Program-made: the position numbers and the translations under genes | Notes under the pieces: model-generated | Told to the model about the DNA's origin: nothing | The model's input: only the letters and a program-made list of their open reading frames with translations | Databases searched by the model: none | Shown here: positions 12,274 through 24,080 of the stretch, one piece after another | Position numbering within the stretch: position 1 is the first letter of the stretch | Layout of the letters: every line of letters starts with the position of its first letter | NCBI GenBank assembly: GCA_031772625.1 | Contig: CM062815.1 | Location: forward strand, 922,104,582 to 922,168,581 | Origin: Pinus tabuliformis | Taxonomy: Eukaryota; Streptophyta; Pinopsida; Pinales; Pinaceae | Direction of reading: 5' to 3' | Length of the DNA: 64,000 bases

Positions 12274-13795
12274 TGATCAAGAGCTCAAAATTTGCCAAAA
12301 AAGAAAAGTGTCAGAATCCTAATAAGCTTAGCTTTAGATCGAAGAGCTTGCCATTCTAAATCTAATGGTGTGAACGACACTCAAATCCAAGCTCGTATGT
12401 TGAAGTTAGATAAAGTCAAAGTTCAGGGTTGACTGGATGACATGGCAAAGGTCCCAGCGAATCCGGAGGTGCCAAGTGGTAGGTTGCCATTAGCCCCTGC
12501 AAATCACATATTGGAGGTGGACAAGTACTGAAGAATCAACCCCCTACACAGAGCAGGTTGCGATGCGATTTATCGCATATTGAAATCGCAGAAAATGATT
12601 GCGATTTTCGATATGGTTCCAACAGTGGCCACCGATAGAAAAATGAAATGCGTTCTAATTGTGATAAGTACCAGATGTGATACGTTTTTAGAGTTGTAAT
12701 TTATAACTCATCAAGTGTGCTAGATCGGTGATTGCAGCTTCTGAAGGAGTGTTGACATCCGTCTCTCCGATGATAAACGATTGCGATTGCGATATCTGAC
12801 AGGGCTGTGGAACCATAGCTTTAATGCTGGACCACCACTCCACATGTGACCACTCGCCCTTAACCGTGAGATAGGTATGAATGATGGCAAAATGCCGATT
12901 TCAGCGGAACTACCATTTTTAACTACAGATATTCAATTTAACTTACAGTAAGCCAGATTTGGAGGTGAAAATTGTGGAGAGCATGGTAGAAGTCATAACT
13001 AAGGAAATTTTTGACCAAATGAGTTACAAAAAGAGGCTAGATTGCCATTTTTGGGCATTCTAAACTCATTGGAATAGGTTTTAGGAGCAACGGAGAACTT
13101 ATGGATAGTATTTTGCAAAGTGAATCCTATGGGTTCTCTGGTCAACCAGAGTATTAATTCATTTCATGGAGGAGTATGATGGTGGAGATGACCTGTAAGG
13201 GGTCTTCCAGCCTCCATGTGCTTTCTGTAGTAGCCATTACAGTAGTGATGTAGATTTATATCTTCTTTGATCTATATGTGTATGGACAAAGAGAATTGTT
13301 TAAGTACTTCAAGTGGATTGTAGTATTATTTATGTTCTTGGAAGTTGGAGTATGGGGTCTTGGTGTAAGATGTTTGTGTTTGTTGAATATTTACATGTTT
13401 AACTGTAGGTTAACATGTGTATGGAGTGAGAAATTTTGTAGGAAGTTATTTCTTTGAAGGAGAAACTAGCCATTCCATTTTAGCAGCTTATGTACTCTTA
13501 TTTTCTTGATATTGAGCATAATGAGAAGGGGTCATGCCTTTAGAGATGATCCAAGGAGATGTAGCCTAGGAGGGGTGAACTCCTTTATCAATAGATGGTG
13601 TATTATTGTTTAGATGCATGCTTCCATTAAGTGTTTTGGTTTCATGTTTTAAGTTTTCTTCATGAAACTAACTTAAGTAAAAACACATAAAATTTATGCT
13701 TTTACTTGTGATTTTGGAATCAAACCTCAAGCACATTTTTATATTCTGATGAGGAGAATTAGCACAACATTACTAATATGTCCCAATTCATATAA
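12274..13795 (+). repeat. 5' LTR of element C
   Basis: The LTR is 1522 bp long. Its end is placed by aligning with 46975-48499 and by the primer site that follows. It contains a cluster of GCGAT/ATCGC words, including the palindrome ATGCGATTTATCGCAT at 12563-12578. Confidence 0.85.
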
Positions 13796-13798
13796 ATT

Positions 13799-13815
13799 TA
13801 GTATTAGAGCTATGG
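13799..13815 (+). other. Primer binding site of element C (degenerate)
   Basis: The text tagtattagagctatgg lies three bases after the LTR and resembles TGGTATCAGAGCCATGG, the initiator tRNA-Met site. Confidence 0.6.
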
Positions 13816-15359
13816 TTTTCTTTATGCAAGAAGGAATTGACTGTTGTTTGCAAGTGAATGTGCTTTGTGTTAGCCTCCTGTTGCAACAGGTGTTCATCTT
13901 TCATGATTAACAATTGAAAGTGCCAAATATGTCATACTTTGCATGTTGCAATGCTCCATATTTCCAAAAGAGGCCAAAGAAGAGGCCATGGAAGTGTGCC
14001 AGTCTAAATGCCACTGCTGTATTCCAATTTTGATGAGTTAATATTTTTTGAAGAATTTGTTTTGTTAAGGGAAGGCCAAACAGCTTAATCTTGGCCTCCC
14101 TAGGTTTCAATTTCTTGTTTTAAAATATAGAGAATCATTATCTGTCCAAACAGCTTAATCTTGGCAGATTTGTAGATAGGTAGAGAAACAAAGGAGACCA
14201 ACTGCTTAATATGGGCCCTTGGAAGAAATAAGTGTAGATTTAGATAGGAACATAGCAAAAAAAGAAAAAAGGAATAATCAGGGTCTGCAATTCCAAGTGC
14301 ACCCATGCAAAAAGAAGAAAAAATGCTAGGTAAGTAGGCTAGGTAGGTAGTTTTGTGGTTGCAGAATCAAGATATGTGATCCATTTCATGTTTTCAAATG
14401 TTATATCTATTCAGATCACAAGTGCAAGGCAATTCCCCTTTGGAGGAGCTCAAGCGAGGCATGCCTAACTCCCCCTTCTTCTCATTCCCCAAATCACTCA
14501 CTAACATCCCCTTGAGGACCTTGGGATCTACCTAACCAGTCCTATTATCACTTCATTTTTGTAAAGCACCAAGTCAAGCTTTGACTTTCTTCACTGAAAA
14601 GAAGCCACATTTCTTGTGTAAAAATCATGTCTCCACAGTTCATTCACTCCCTATGTCTAAGTTTCAGCTCACAAACTTAGCCTCCCCCCTACACTTCACC
14701 TCACAAATTCATATTAACTCCTAACTCTATTATCTAGCTCCCTAGATCATTTCCCCATCCCCTATTATACAAAAAAACTATAAAAACTCCCCAAAAATAT
14801 TAAATAGCCCCTCCCTTTGGCACTATAGCCATATTTCCTAAGTCCGGGAAATGCTGAGTTCATTTGGGGCTTGGCATTAGCCCTTCCGCGTCCTAACCCG
14901 GGGTTAATTTGACATTCGGTTAAATTAACAACCACAGTTTCCCCCCCCCACACATAAACTTTACACTATCCTCCGCGCATACATTCCATTTGGGATTAAT
15001 TTGATATTCGATCAAATTAATAACCACCCGCGCCCACTAACAAACCCATAAAACCCGCGTTAACCAAAGATTTAGCCCCTTTTTGGCATAAGTATTGTTT
15101 TATATACGTGCGAGCCCCGTCCCTAACCCTCCGCCGCCTTGTCTGTCCCGTCATCCGTCAGATCTGGCACGCCCGAGATCTACGGTGGGCGGGTCTTTTT
15201 GTGCCCTGATATGCCGAGGGTTAGCGTCTGGGAGATGGGCGGTTTTCCCGTCATACTCCCGCCACGTGTCGCCCTCCCGACTGTGGCAGAGCCCCCTCCT
15301 CCGAAACTGCTTCTGCACAAAAGTGGTGCGACATGAAACCAGATACCGCCCTCCCCTGT

Positions 15360-15545
15360 GTGACGTCGGCGCCACATCTCCCCCATGAAATCATCATCCT
15401 GCGTCGGCCTCCTGCCACCATGTCCTTGCCATGTCATCACATCCATAGTACCGCCACATCACCCGACCGTACTGCTGACATCACCCTGCCACATCACCAC
15501 CGTACTGGGACCCACCGCTGACGTCATGCTGACGTCATCGTCAAA
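15360..15545 (+). promoter_or_regulatory. ACGT-core motif cluster in U3 of element A (5' LTR)
   Basis: TGACGTCA-type words recur, for example gtgacgtcggc near 15360 and two copies of ctgacgtcat at 15518-15540, interspersed with decayed forms such as tgacatca and catgtcatc. ACGT cores of this type are known bZIP binding sites in plants. Enhancer function here is inference. Confidence 0.5.
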
Positions 15546-15605
15546 AAGAGCAAAGCGCGAAATCTGCACAACGGATGCCCGGAATGAAAAACCGAGGCAG
15601 TTTTT

Positions 15606-15640
15606 GATGCGCAATTAGCGCTTAGCGCTAATTGCGCATC
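15606..15640. repeat. Perfect 35-bp palindrome in U3 of element A
   Basis: Two 17-bp arms (GATGCGCAATTAGCGCT and its exact complement) flank a single T. The 3' LTR lacks most of it: there the text goes from gatgcgcgattag straight into aaataggcc. Confidence 0.9.
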
Positions 15641-16214
15641 GCTAAGGGAAATAGGCCAAAATGGAAAGCCCTTTCATGGCTCGGCCACCAGCAGGCCCAA
15701 AAGTCGCAAAGTGACAAGAATTTCTTCGCGCAGGATTCAGAAAGGGGCAAAGACAGTTTTTAAAGCAACAGAGGGCCGAGCAGCAGCCATAAGAGGTCAA
15801 TGGGACAGTTTAAAGAGTATCAACGGTGAGAAAAGGCGCACATTCAGTGCTAAAGCATATCAAGGAAGCGGCAAAGAGTATCAGTTAAATTTTTTAATGG
15901 AAATCTTTATTCCCAAAACAGGTGAACATTGAATGGCCTCCAACAAAGTAAAAAAAAAACGGTGGAGCTATATCAAGGCTCTGCCATCACAGTTAATGCA
16001 CCTCAGAACCACTCAAGAGCATGGATCAAAACCCAAATCACAGTTATGGCTAAGTGATCAGCACAGAGCCATAAAGACAACGTATTAATTATTTTTGATA
16101 CAGCTGCCCCAGCGCAGCGCGAAGATATTTTCTTGCATTTATTTCAGACATATGTCAGGATAAAGACACTTATTACAGTAGATCTATCTGAGATCTGATT
16201 TTGTAGATATTTTA

Positions 16215-16225
16215 CTTATAAAACC
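16215..16225 (+). promoter_or_regulatory. TATA box of element A 5' LTR
   Basis: The text cttataaaacc is conserved in the 3' LTR at 26411-26421 and lies about 830 bp before the LTR end, a sensible U3-R boundary. Confidence 0.55.
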
Positions 16226-17050
16226 ACCCTAATTTACTGTTTAGAGGGTGGGTTGGTTGTATAGCTCCAAGAGAGACTCGCTCTGTATACTTGATGTTTT
16301 CATTAATCAAAGACTGCTCAAAAGCTTGGAGGAATGACTGTTTGTTGTGTGTTTAATGGTTGAAGGATGAATACGGAATTCTTGTGCTGCAATATGACTC
16401 AATAAGTGTTTCCTACCTTTGTTTTCCATTGATATACCATCTAAAATAATAGAAAGAATGAATAGTTTAGACTTGGTTTAATTGCCCTCTATGCTCAATT
16501 TCTGTTGTTTCTTTATGTTTTCATCTAGATTAGTAATGAATATGAATTCCATGTGGCTCATATTTCCCCTAATTCACTCATGTTTGACAATTATCTAGGG
16601 ATTCTTCACTGCTCCTGGATAGAGCTCATTCACCTTCCCTCTATTAAGCTGAACGAGAGATTCTTAACTGCCTCTCATTCCTTAGCCCTCATTCCATCCT
16701 TTTAAGCTTGAATCATTGTTTCATGTGCATCTAGCTTGCTCCATATCCCTTTCTTGTGACCAAGAAAACGCATCAACAGTCCTACTCCTTGACTCCACGC
16801 CCAATGGTTCTAAAACTTTCATGCTATCCTTGCCTCTCTACTTCAAAGCATCATCCTTCCCACCAAAATCAAAACAAAACCTCTTGTACTCAATAACTAG
16901 CCTAAAATCATCATCAACAAAGATAAATCATAAAGAGAGAGCCCTCTTTGACTACTGGTAGGCTAGGACCTGCAGTCCAAAGATTGGTTTGTGGTTACCT
17001 CGGCCATATTCCCTTAGGAGTCAAAGGGAATAACCTGAGTGATAACATAA

Positions 17051-17068
17051 TGGCGACTCCACTGCGGA
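17051..17068 (+). other. Primer binding site of element A
   Basis: The text TGGCGACTCCACTGCGGA begins three bases after the LTR. TGGCGACTCC-type sites occur in Tat/Ogre-like elements. The pairing tRNA is not assigned here. Confidence 0.75.
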
Positions 17069-17289
17069 ACAATGAATTTTCCAATTGCTGCATATTCCTT
17101 AAAACTACAGATGAAGCCTGAATGTCAACCAGGAAGCCTTTGAAACTGTTCTTTCTTTGCATTTACAGGAGTAAATAAAAGCTACTTCAGTCAATCTTCA
17201 TGCTAGTTTTAAGCTATAGATAGCTATTCCAAAATTTGATTAGTTCCTTGCTAATTCTAAAAACATTCATGTAAAATACCAAAGCAAGT

Positions 17290-18600
17290 TCAGAATCTGG
17301 CTCCCAAAAGGAATTCACATTATACAAGGTCAAATCCAGACCCAAACCCCCCAGCTATTTTTGAAAATCCCAATTTAATCCCAAGGAACCTCAGGAAGCT
17401 AGAGCAAAGAGAGGATTTTGTTGATTCTAGCCCTGAAACAGTTCAGCCAAGCTGTGTTCCAACCCCTGTCAAAGTTTTATTTCGTTCAACCCCCACTTCC
17501 CCTTGTTCATCATCCACCTCTCAAAGCACTCCTTCCACACCTCCATTCACTGCACATACTCCCATTACCACCACTGTTGTTACAACTGTTCTTGTTGTTC
17601 CTATTGTTCCACTTATCCCTGTAAACATGGCCAATAGATATGCACCCCTGCAATTACCTGCAAATCCTGGGGCTATTCCTCAGGATTACCAAACTAAAAT
17701 CACATATTTTGATGGAACTGGTTCTTGCACAGCCCTCCAGCATACCAAGAAGATGCAAGACTATTTTGAGAACTACGAGATAGATGATGATAGCGTGAGA
17801 ATGAAGATTTTCATCCAAAGTTTGACAGGTGATGTCAGGACTTGGTTTAGAGCACTCACAGGCAATTCTATAGCAGACCCAGAAGCCTTATACCAGTCAT
17901 TTATCAACAGATGGGAGAAAAATAAAGACCCCTTGCACATATTTTCTGAATATGACACCATCAAAAGAGGCCCTCAAGAGTCTGTCTTGGACTATTGTAC
18001 AAGATTCAATAATGTTTATAATGCAATACCACAAAACTTAAGACCTCCACCTGATCTTGCTTTGTATAAATTCCCTTATGGTTTTGATACTGACATGGCT
18101 TATCAGTTAAGGGAAAGAGCCCCTCAAACCCTTTCAGACATGCAAAATGTTGCTGTTAGCGTAGAGGCAAATCTAATTGCCAAAAGAAACAGAGCTAGAA
18201 CTGAGAGAAGAACCACCTTTAAAGAGGAACCCTCAGCCTTAGATCAAAAGTTGGATGCTATTATCAGTGGCATGCACAGGCTAGGAGACAGAGTAGAGAG
18301 TGTTGAGAGGAAATCATCATGGGAAGGACAACAACCTAATACCATAAGGAACCCAAATTTCAGGAAAACTCAGAACACAAATGCTGGTAGGTCTAGCCCA
18401 GACCATGATGTAAGGCCCCCTTTTCATGAAAATTATGCTGAAGCATCTACATCTAGTGAGCCCACAGAGGATACTCACATGAACTTAGTGGAGTTGAAGG
18501 CTGAGCAACAAATTTTCCTAACCCAAGCAGACCAAGATGAGCATGACTTTAATCAATTTCAAACTAAATCTGGTGAGTCTTTTGACTTTAAATAGGGTTA
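17290..18600 (+). pseudogene. Element A gag region
   Basis: The reading frame runs open upstream of the methionine at 17627. A basic and then proline/threonine/serine-rich leader is followed by the retrotransposon gag core: YFDGTGSC, then DSVRMKIFIQSLTGDVRTWF, SFINRWEKNKD and VLDYCTRFNNVYNAIP. This matches element B gag (ENDVWMIFFVQSLDGEARKW). The tail is charged and no clear zinc knuckle is seen. A further charged stretch, possibly the gag-pol junction, fills 18600-19057. Gag builds the virus-like particle. Confidence 0.9.
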
Positions 18601-19057
18601 TGATTCAGCTGTTTATGAGGTCCACAAACAGTATAAGCTGAGGACAAGAACCATAGATGTGCCAGAAAAGGTTAAACCAAATGATACCAAGCAACCAAAG
18701 AAGATCAAAGAAAAGGTTGCCCTCATAGAAACTGCTGATAAAACACTCCCAAATCCAAAGGATGTCACCATAGAGGATGTCACAGACATGCAGTCCTCTA
18801 ATGATCAACCTTTGCCACCTTCTTCCTCGAAAGAGAACTCGAACAGCGTTCCAAAAAGCCCTCCTAAAACTGAACAACCGCAAGCAATCAATTCCTATAA
18901 CGTTGATAAACAAGAGCAAATTGCTGATACTCTAATGGAAAAAGGGAAGCCTGCCTCTCACAATACTAAAACCAAATCTGAAAAACCATTTAACTTAGAG
19001 GCATAAATAGGTAAACTAAATATATCCATCCCTTTATCTGAACTTTCCAAACATGAT

Positions 19058-20440
19058 GTGTATAGGCAACAAATTCAAAGATCACTTCAAATGCCAGAGG
19101 TCAAGGATGATGTAAATGTTCTTGATGATCAGCTTGAACTGCTGTTTGGTCCTGAAGTTAATGGAAAATCAACATATGGATATGTTCTACCATTCTATGT
19201 CAGTTTGCACATACATGACAAAGTCTTGCACAATTCTATGTTTGACTCAGGTGCCTCACACAATCTTATGCCCAAAGCTGTAATGGAGAAGCTAAACCTT
19301 GATGTCACTAGGCCATACAAAGATCTATTCTCCTTTGACTCAAGTCAAGTCAAGTGTTTAGGCCTCATCAAAGACTTGTGTGTCTCCTTAGTCCAATCTC
19401 CCAACAAGACAATCCTCATGGATGTGGTGGTTGCTAACATTCCACCAAAGTATGGCATGCTATTGTCAAGATCTTGGGGAGAAAAACTCCAAGGATCCCT
19501 CCAATTAGACCTCTCTTATGCCACTATATCTGTCTTTGGGCAACCAAAGAGACTATATAGAGAAACACTGATGAAATATGTGGTAACTAGTGAGGACAAG
19601 CCCCAAAATTTTCCTATTCACTCAATCCATTCTGATATGGATTCTTTTATTTTATTTAATGATAAAACAAATCCTCCCACTGATTATAAGTCGTTGGCTT
19701 TAGAACTGGACACACACATGAATGAAGAATCGGTTGCCCATACTGATGAAACTGTCAAAACAATCAAGGCAACCAGCATACAAGAAGAACCTCCCCAAAT
19801 AGAAATTTCAAATCTGCCCAATCCTAAAATGACTGAAACTCTTGATATTAACCACAAGCAAGAAATCACATGGTATTTAGAGTTTGATGGCTTCGTTAAC
19901 AAGTTAGGAGCAGGGGCAGGTGTATGGATTCACAATACACATAACAATCATGCAGAAGGCCATGCCTACAGACTAAATTTCAAATGCACCAATAACATGG
20001 CAGAGTATGAGGCTCTCCTTTTAGGCCTTAAACTACTCAAAGCTCTAGGAGCTGCAAAAGTGTCCATTCTAGGTGACTCTGATTTAATCATACAACAAAT
20101 GAAAGGCAAATTTGTCACTAATGACAATAGAATGAGAGCCTATAGGACTGCTGCCACTAATATACTCAATACATTCACTGAATCTAAGCTTGCCAAGATC
20201 TCAAGAGAGCATAACATTCATGCACACAGCCTAGCCACTTTTGCTAGTACATGCAAACTTCCTTTTGAGCCAAATCACCATTTCACTGCTGAGATAAAAC
20301 ATAGGCCTGCTATCCCAAATAACGTTAAGGATTGGCAAGTGTTTGAAAATGATGCCCAGATTAACAATTTCCTCACTCTTGAGCATGAGTTTTCAAATAT
20401 GAACATTGACATAGATGCTATGACAGATGAACAACAGCAA
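19058..20440 (+). pseudogene. Element A protease, extra RNase H and conserved linker
   Basis: The aspartic protease is shown by FDSGASHNLMPKAVMEKL (about 19239-19300), followed by flap and C-terminal motifs such as PKYGMLLSRSWGEKL. An RNase H domain of the archaeal type lies at 19862-20260, with YLEFDG, NMAEYEALLLGLKLL and GDSDLIIQQMKGKF. Next comes a linker (20321-20420) with DWQVFENDAQINNFL. This precedes the reverse transcriptase, so the RNase H is additional to the one that follows RT. Element B has the same order. Confidence 0.9.
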
Positions 20441-20699
20441 ACAAATGAAAATCAGCAGGCTGTAACAGCCAAACAAATGCTAAACCCAATTGTTTTTGAC
20501 AATGCAAACATAGAAGAGCTGAAACAGATGCATTTGGAGGAAATAGCAGAAACAGAGGCCGAGGTCGTTGATCTAAAAGATAACTTTCTCCCTGCTGGCC
20601 TCACCCCATTAGAAGATATGTTTGATGCTAATGATGTTCCCAAAAAGCCAAAAATACAGCCCCTAAACACTGCTATAGAAGAACACAACATTGGGACAG

Positions 20700-21960
20700 C
20701 AGAGAAGCCCAAAATGATCAAACTATCTCAATCTTTGCCACCCGATCAAAAGCCAAAATATGTCGATTTGTTCAAAGAATTCCAAGATGTATTTGCTTGG
20801 AGTTATGAGGACTTGAAGTCCTATGACACCTCAGTGATCCAACACACCATTCCCTTGAAACCAAATCAAAAGCCCTTCAAACAGAAACTAAGGAGAATCA
20901 ATCCTGTGCTTCTCCCTTTGATTGAAAAGGAAGTGAAAAGAATGTTTGAAGCAGGCATAATAGCACCCATCAGATTTTCTGAATGGGTATCCAACCTTGT
21001 TCCCACAAGAAAGAAGACAGGTGAGATTAGGCTATGTGTAGACCTAAGAAATTTAAACCAAGTCTCCCTAAAAGACCACTACCCCTTGCCAAAAATGGAC
21101 CACATCCTACAAAGAGTAGTGGGATCTTCTAGAATATCTTTGCTAGATGGCTTTTTAGGTTTCAATCAAATATTGGTTCAGCCGGATGACCAAGACAAGA
21201 CAGCCTTTACCACACCGTGTGGAACATTTAAGTATGTGAAGATGCCTTTCGGACTTAAAAAAATTGGTGCTACCTTTCAAAGGGCAATGGATATTGCATT
21301 TGCCAAGGAAATACATGATTTCCTAGTTGTCTACCTTGATGACTTAACCCCTTTTTCCAAATCTGATCAAGAGCACCTAAAACATTTGAGGCAAATATTC
21401 ATGACATGTAGGAAATATGGCATTTCCTTGAACCCCAAGAAGTCTCTCTTTGGCCTTGAGGAAGGCAAACTTCTTGGCCATATCATATCAAAGGACGGGA
21501 TTAGAATAGATCCTGAAAGGATCCAAGCCATTTTGCAAATCCCATATCCAAGAAATATAAAAGAATTGCAAGCATTCCTTGGGAAGATTAATTTCCTAAG
21601 GAGATTTATCCCAAATCTAGCTGAACTGATAAGACTGTTAAGCAACATGTTAAAAAAGGATGCCAAGGTAAAATGGTCTCTTGAAACCAAACAAGCCTTT
21701 GAGAGTATCAAATCTGCCTTAACCCAAGCTCCAGTCCTCACAAGTCCACAATTTGATAGGGACTTTATCATATTCTCATTCGCATCTGATCACACCATAG
21801 CTGCTGTCCTTTTGCAAAAGGATGATCAAGGAGCTGAAAAGCCAATTGCATTTTTCAGCCGAGCCTTAAGAGATGCCCCTTTAAAGTACCAAATCATGGA
21901 GAAGCAGGCCTATGCACTTGTCAAAGCAATCAAAGATTTCTGAGTTTACATTTTATATTC
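20700..21960 (+). pseudogene. Element A reverse transcriptase and RNase H
   Basis: RT motifs in order are YVDLFKEFQDVFAWSYEDL, a segment with IAPIRFSEWVSNLVPTRKK, IRLCVDLRNLNQVSLKDHYP, FNQILVQPDDQDKTAF and the active-site VYLDDL near 21330. The thumb region has LNPKKSLFGLEEGKLLGHII. The classical Ty3 RNase H follows with FASDHTIAAVLLQKDD and YQIMEKQAYALVKAIKDF. This is a Ty3 polymerase fossil with few breaks. Confidence 0.93.
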
Positions 21961-21964
21961 ACAT

Positions 21965-23476
21965 GTGATTGCTTATGTCCCAAATGCTATTGTAAAAGAC
22001 ATATTAACCCAAGAGGGGTTAGAGGGCAAAAGAGGCAAATGGATTGCTAACATCCTTGAGTATGACATAGAAATAAAACCAACCAAGCTCATAAAGGGAC
22101 AAGGTTTAGCCAAACTGATGTCCGAAACAAACTTTCAAGCCTTAGACATTAACCAACTAGACAATGAACAAGAGTTGGCGACTCCACGGATCAGTGAAAC
22201 CTTTTTGCAATCTCCATGGTATGTTGATATATGTTTTGTATTGTTAAACCTATTTGCTCCACCAAGATTATCCAGAACCAAGAAAAGATTTTTAAAGATG
22301 AAAGCTTCAAAGTTTTGTGTCATAGATGGTGCATTATTTTGGAAAAATCATGAAGGTATATTGCTTAATTGTTTAACCATGAATGAAACTAACAATGTCA
22401 TGAAAGAATTCCATGCAGGGGACTGTGGAGGACATCTATACTGGAAGTCCACTGCTGATAAAATTTTAAGGGCTGGTTTCTATTGGCCCTCTTTGTTTGC
22501 AGATGTAAAGAAGTTTGCTATCTCATGTCATAAATGCCAAATCTTTGAGGGCAAAAGAAAGCTGTTACCTTTGCCTCTTAAGCCCATCTCAACCGAAAAG
22601 CCTTTTCAACAATGGGGTCTTGACTTCATTGGGGAAATCCATCCCTCTTCCTCAGGCCAGCACAAGTGGATTTTAACAGCCACCGACTATTTCACTAAAT
22701 GGATTGAAGCCATCCCATGTAGGCAAGCCAATGACACCATCATTATCCAATTCCTTGAGTGCAATATCCTTTCCAGATTTGGCTGCCCTGAGAAGATCAT
22801 TACTGACAACGCTGCTGCTTTCAAATCCAAAAAGATGATCAATTTTTGCCATAAATTTCACATTACCTTGGGCCATTCCACAGCCTATTACCCTCAAGGT
22901 AATGGCTTGGCCGAGTCATCTAACAAGAGCCTGATTAATATTATCAAGAAGATCTTAGAAGAAAACAAAAAGAACTGGCACAGAAAGCTCACAAATGCCC
23001 TATGGGCAGACAGACTTTCAACAAAGAAATCCATTGGGATGAGCCTTTATGAGTTGGTGTATGGCATGGAGGCCAGATTTCCATCTTCCTTGGGTATTCC
23101 TATCATCAAGCTGTTACAAGAGATCCAGGCAGAACCAAATGACATTCAACGAAGAATCAATCAGACCATTCATCTTCAGCAAACCAGAGAGCAAGTTTAT
23201 GACAGGGCTCAAATTTTGCAAGAGAAGCTCAGAAAGATGTTTGATAAGAGAGCTAAGGCTGAGGATTTCTACATTGGCGACAAAATTCTAAGGTGGGACT
23301 CACGAAGGGAAGACAAGGGAAAACATGCAAAATTTGATTTTTTATGGAAAGGGCCATTTGTTATTTCTGTTGTTAAGGGAAATAACACATATTTCCTCAA
23401 ATCTGTAGAGGGCATCATTGCTGAAGAGGGCCCTGTTAATGGCCGAATGTTAAAACATTACCATGATCCCTTTTAA
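21965..23476 (+). pseudogene. Element A integrase
   Basis: A long open stretch carries the HHCC zinc-binding domain (FHAGDCGGHLYWKSTADKIL, then CHKCQIFEGK). The DDE core follows: the D of GLDFIGEIHP, the D of IITDNAAAF, and the E of NGLAESSNKSL. The C-terminal part ends FDFLWKGPFVISVVKG and GPVNGRMLKHYH. No chromodomain is seen, which fits the Tat branch. Element B integrase is similar throughout. Confidence 0.93.
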
Positions 23477-24080
23477 GGGGTACAATGCAGCTCTGTATAT
23501 ATCTCTTTGTACATTGATATTTGTATATATCAGCACTTTGTTTTTATTTTTTGTATAAGTAGTCTGATTGTTAGAGGAGCAACAACAAAGTTTGTGAAGA
23601 CACAGCCAATGCAAGTACTCCATTTTTAAAGCTCTGTCTCTGCATTAATCTCAGCAAAACAACAAGAGTAGCGCTATCATATCACAGCAATTCGTGGTAA
23701 AAAGAAATTGTTTGCAGCTTGCAGTCTTCAGTCAAACAGTATCAATAAGAGAGGAGCATTTTTTAGTTTCACATCAGCAACTGTTTCTAGACCAGAGGTT
23801 AAGAGAAATACATCAGTTTTGATCCATATTTTGGATCTATTTCAAAGGCAATGCTCAAGCAACATTGTATATAATATCAAGCACGCAGAAGAAAGCAGGC
23901 AGTGCTATGTATTTCACAATATTTCAGTTGAGGAGAGGGCTGCTCATATTTCAAAGTTTCACACTTTTAGTAGCCAGCACAAAGAAATTTTTCAGTCCAC
24001 AGCAACAATAGAAGATCAAGGCAGTCTGACCTGCTGTTCTTGGCTTTTCACAAGGAAAAGCCATCCCCAAGTGGAGCCAC
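23477..24080 (+). other. Element A 3' untranslated segment with polypurine tract
   Basis: About 600 bp separate the integrase end from the 3' LTR. The purine-rich text aagtggagccac (24069-24080) directly precedes the LTR and is the likely plus-strand primer. An open stretch over 23708-24130 crosses into the LTR and has no family resemblance, so it is not called a gene. Confidence 0.7.

Larger units (their letters stand above)
13868..17047 (+). repeat. 5' LTR of element A
   Basis: The LTR is 3180 bp long, starts TGTTAGCCTCC and ends GTGATAACA. U3 is about 2.3 kb, with a duplicated text ccaaacagcttaatcttgg (near 14079 and 14146), a G+C-rich block at about 15110-15560 and a TATA box near 16216. 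R and U5 make up the last 830 bp. Confidence 0.95.

Noticed and set aside
15095-15618. Several overlapping open frames on both strands in the G+C-rich block (and their copies near 25308-25588)
   Set aside because: They lie inside U3 of element A, overlap in many frames and change between the two LTR copies. High G+C content explains the lack of stops.
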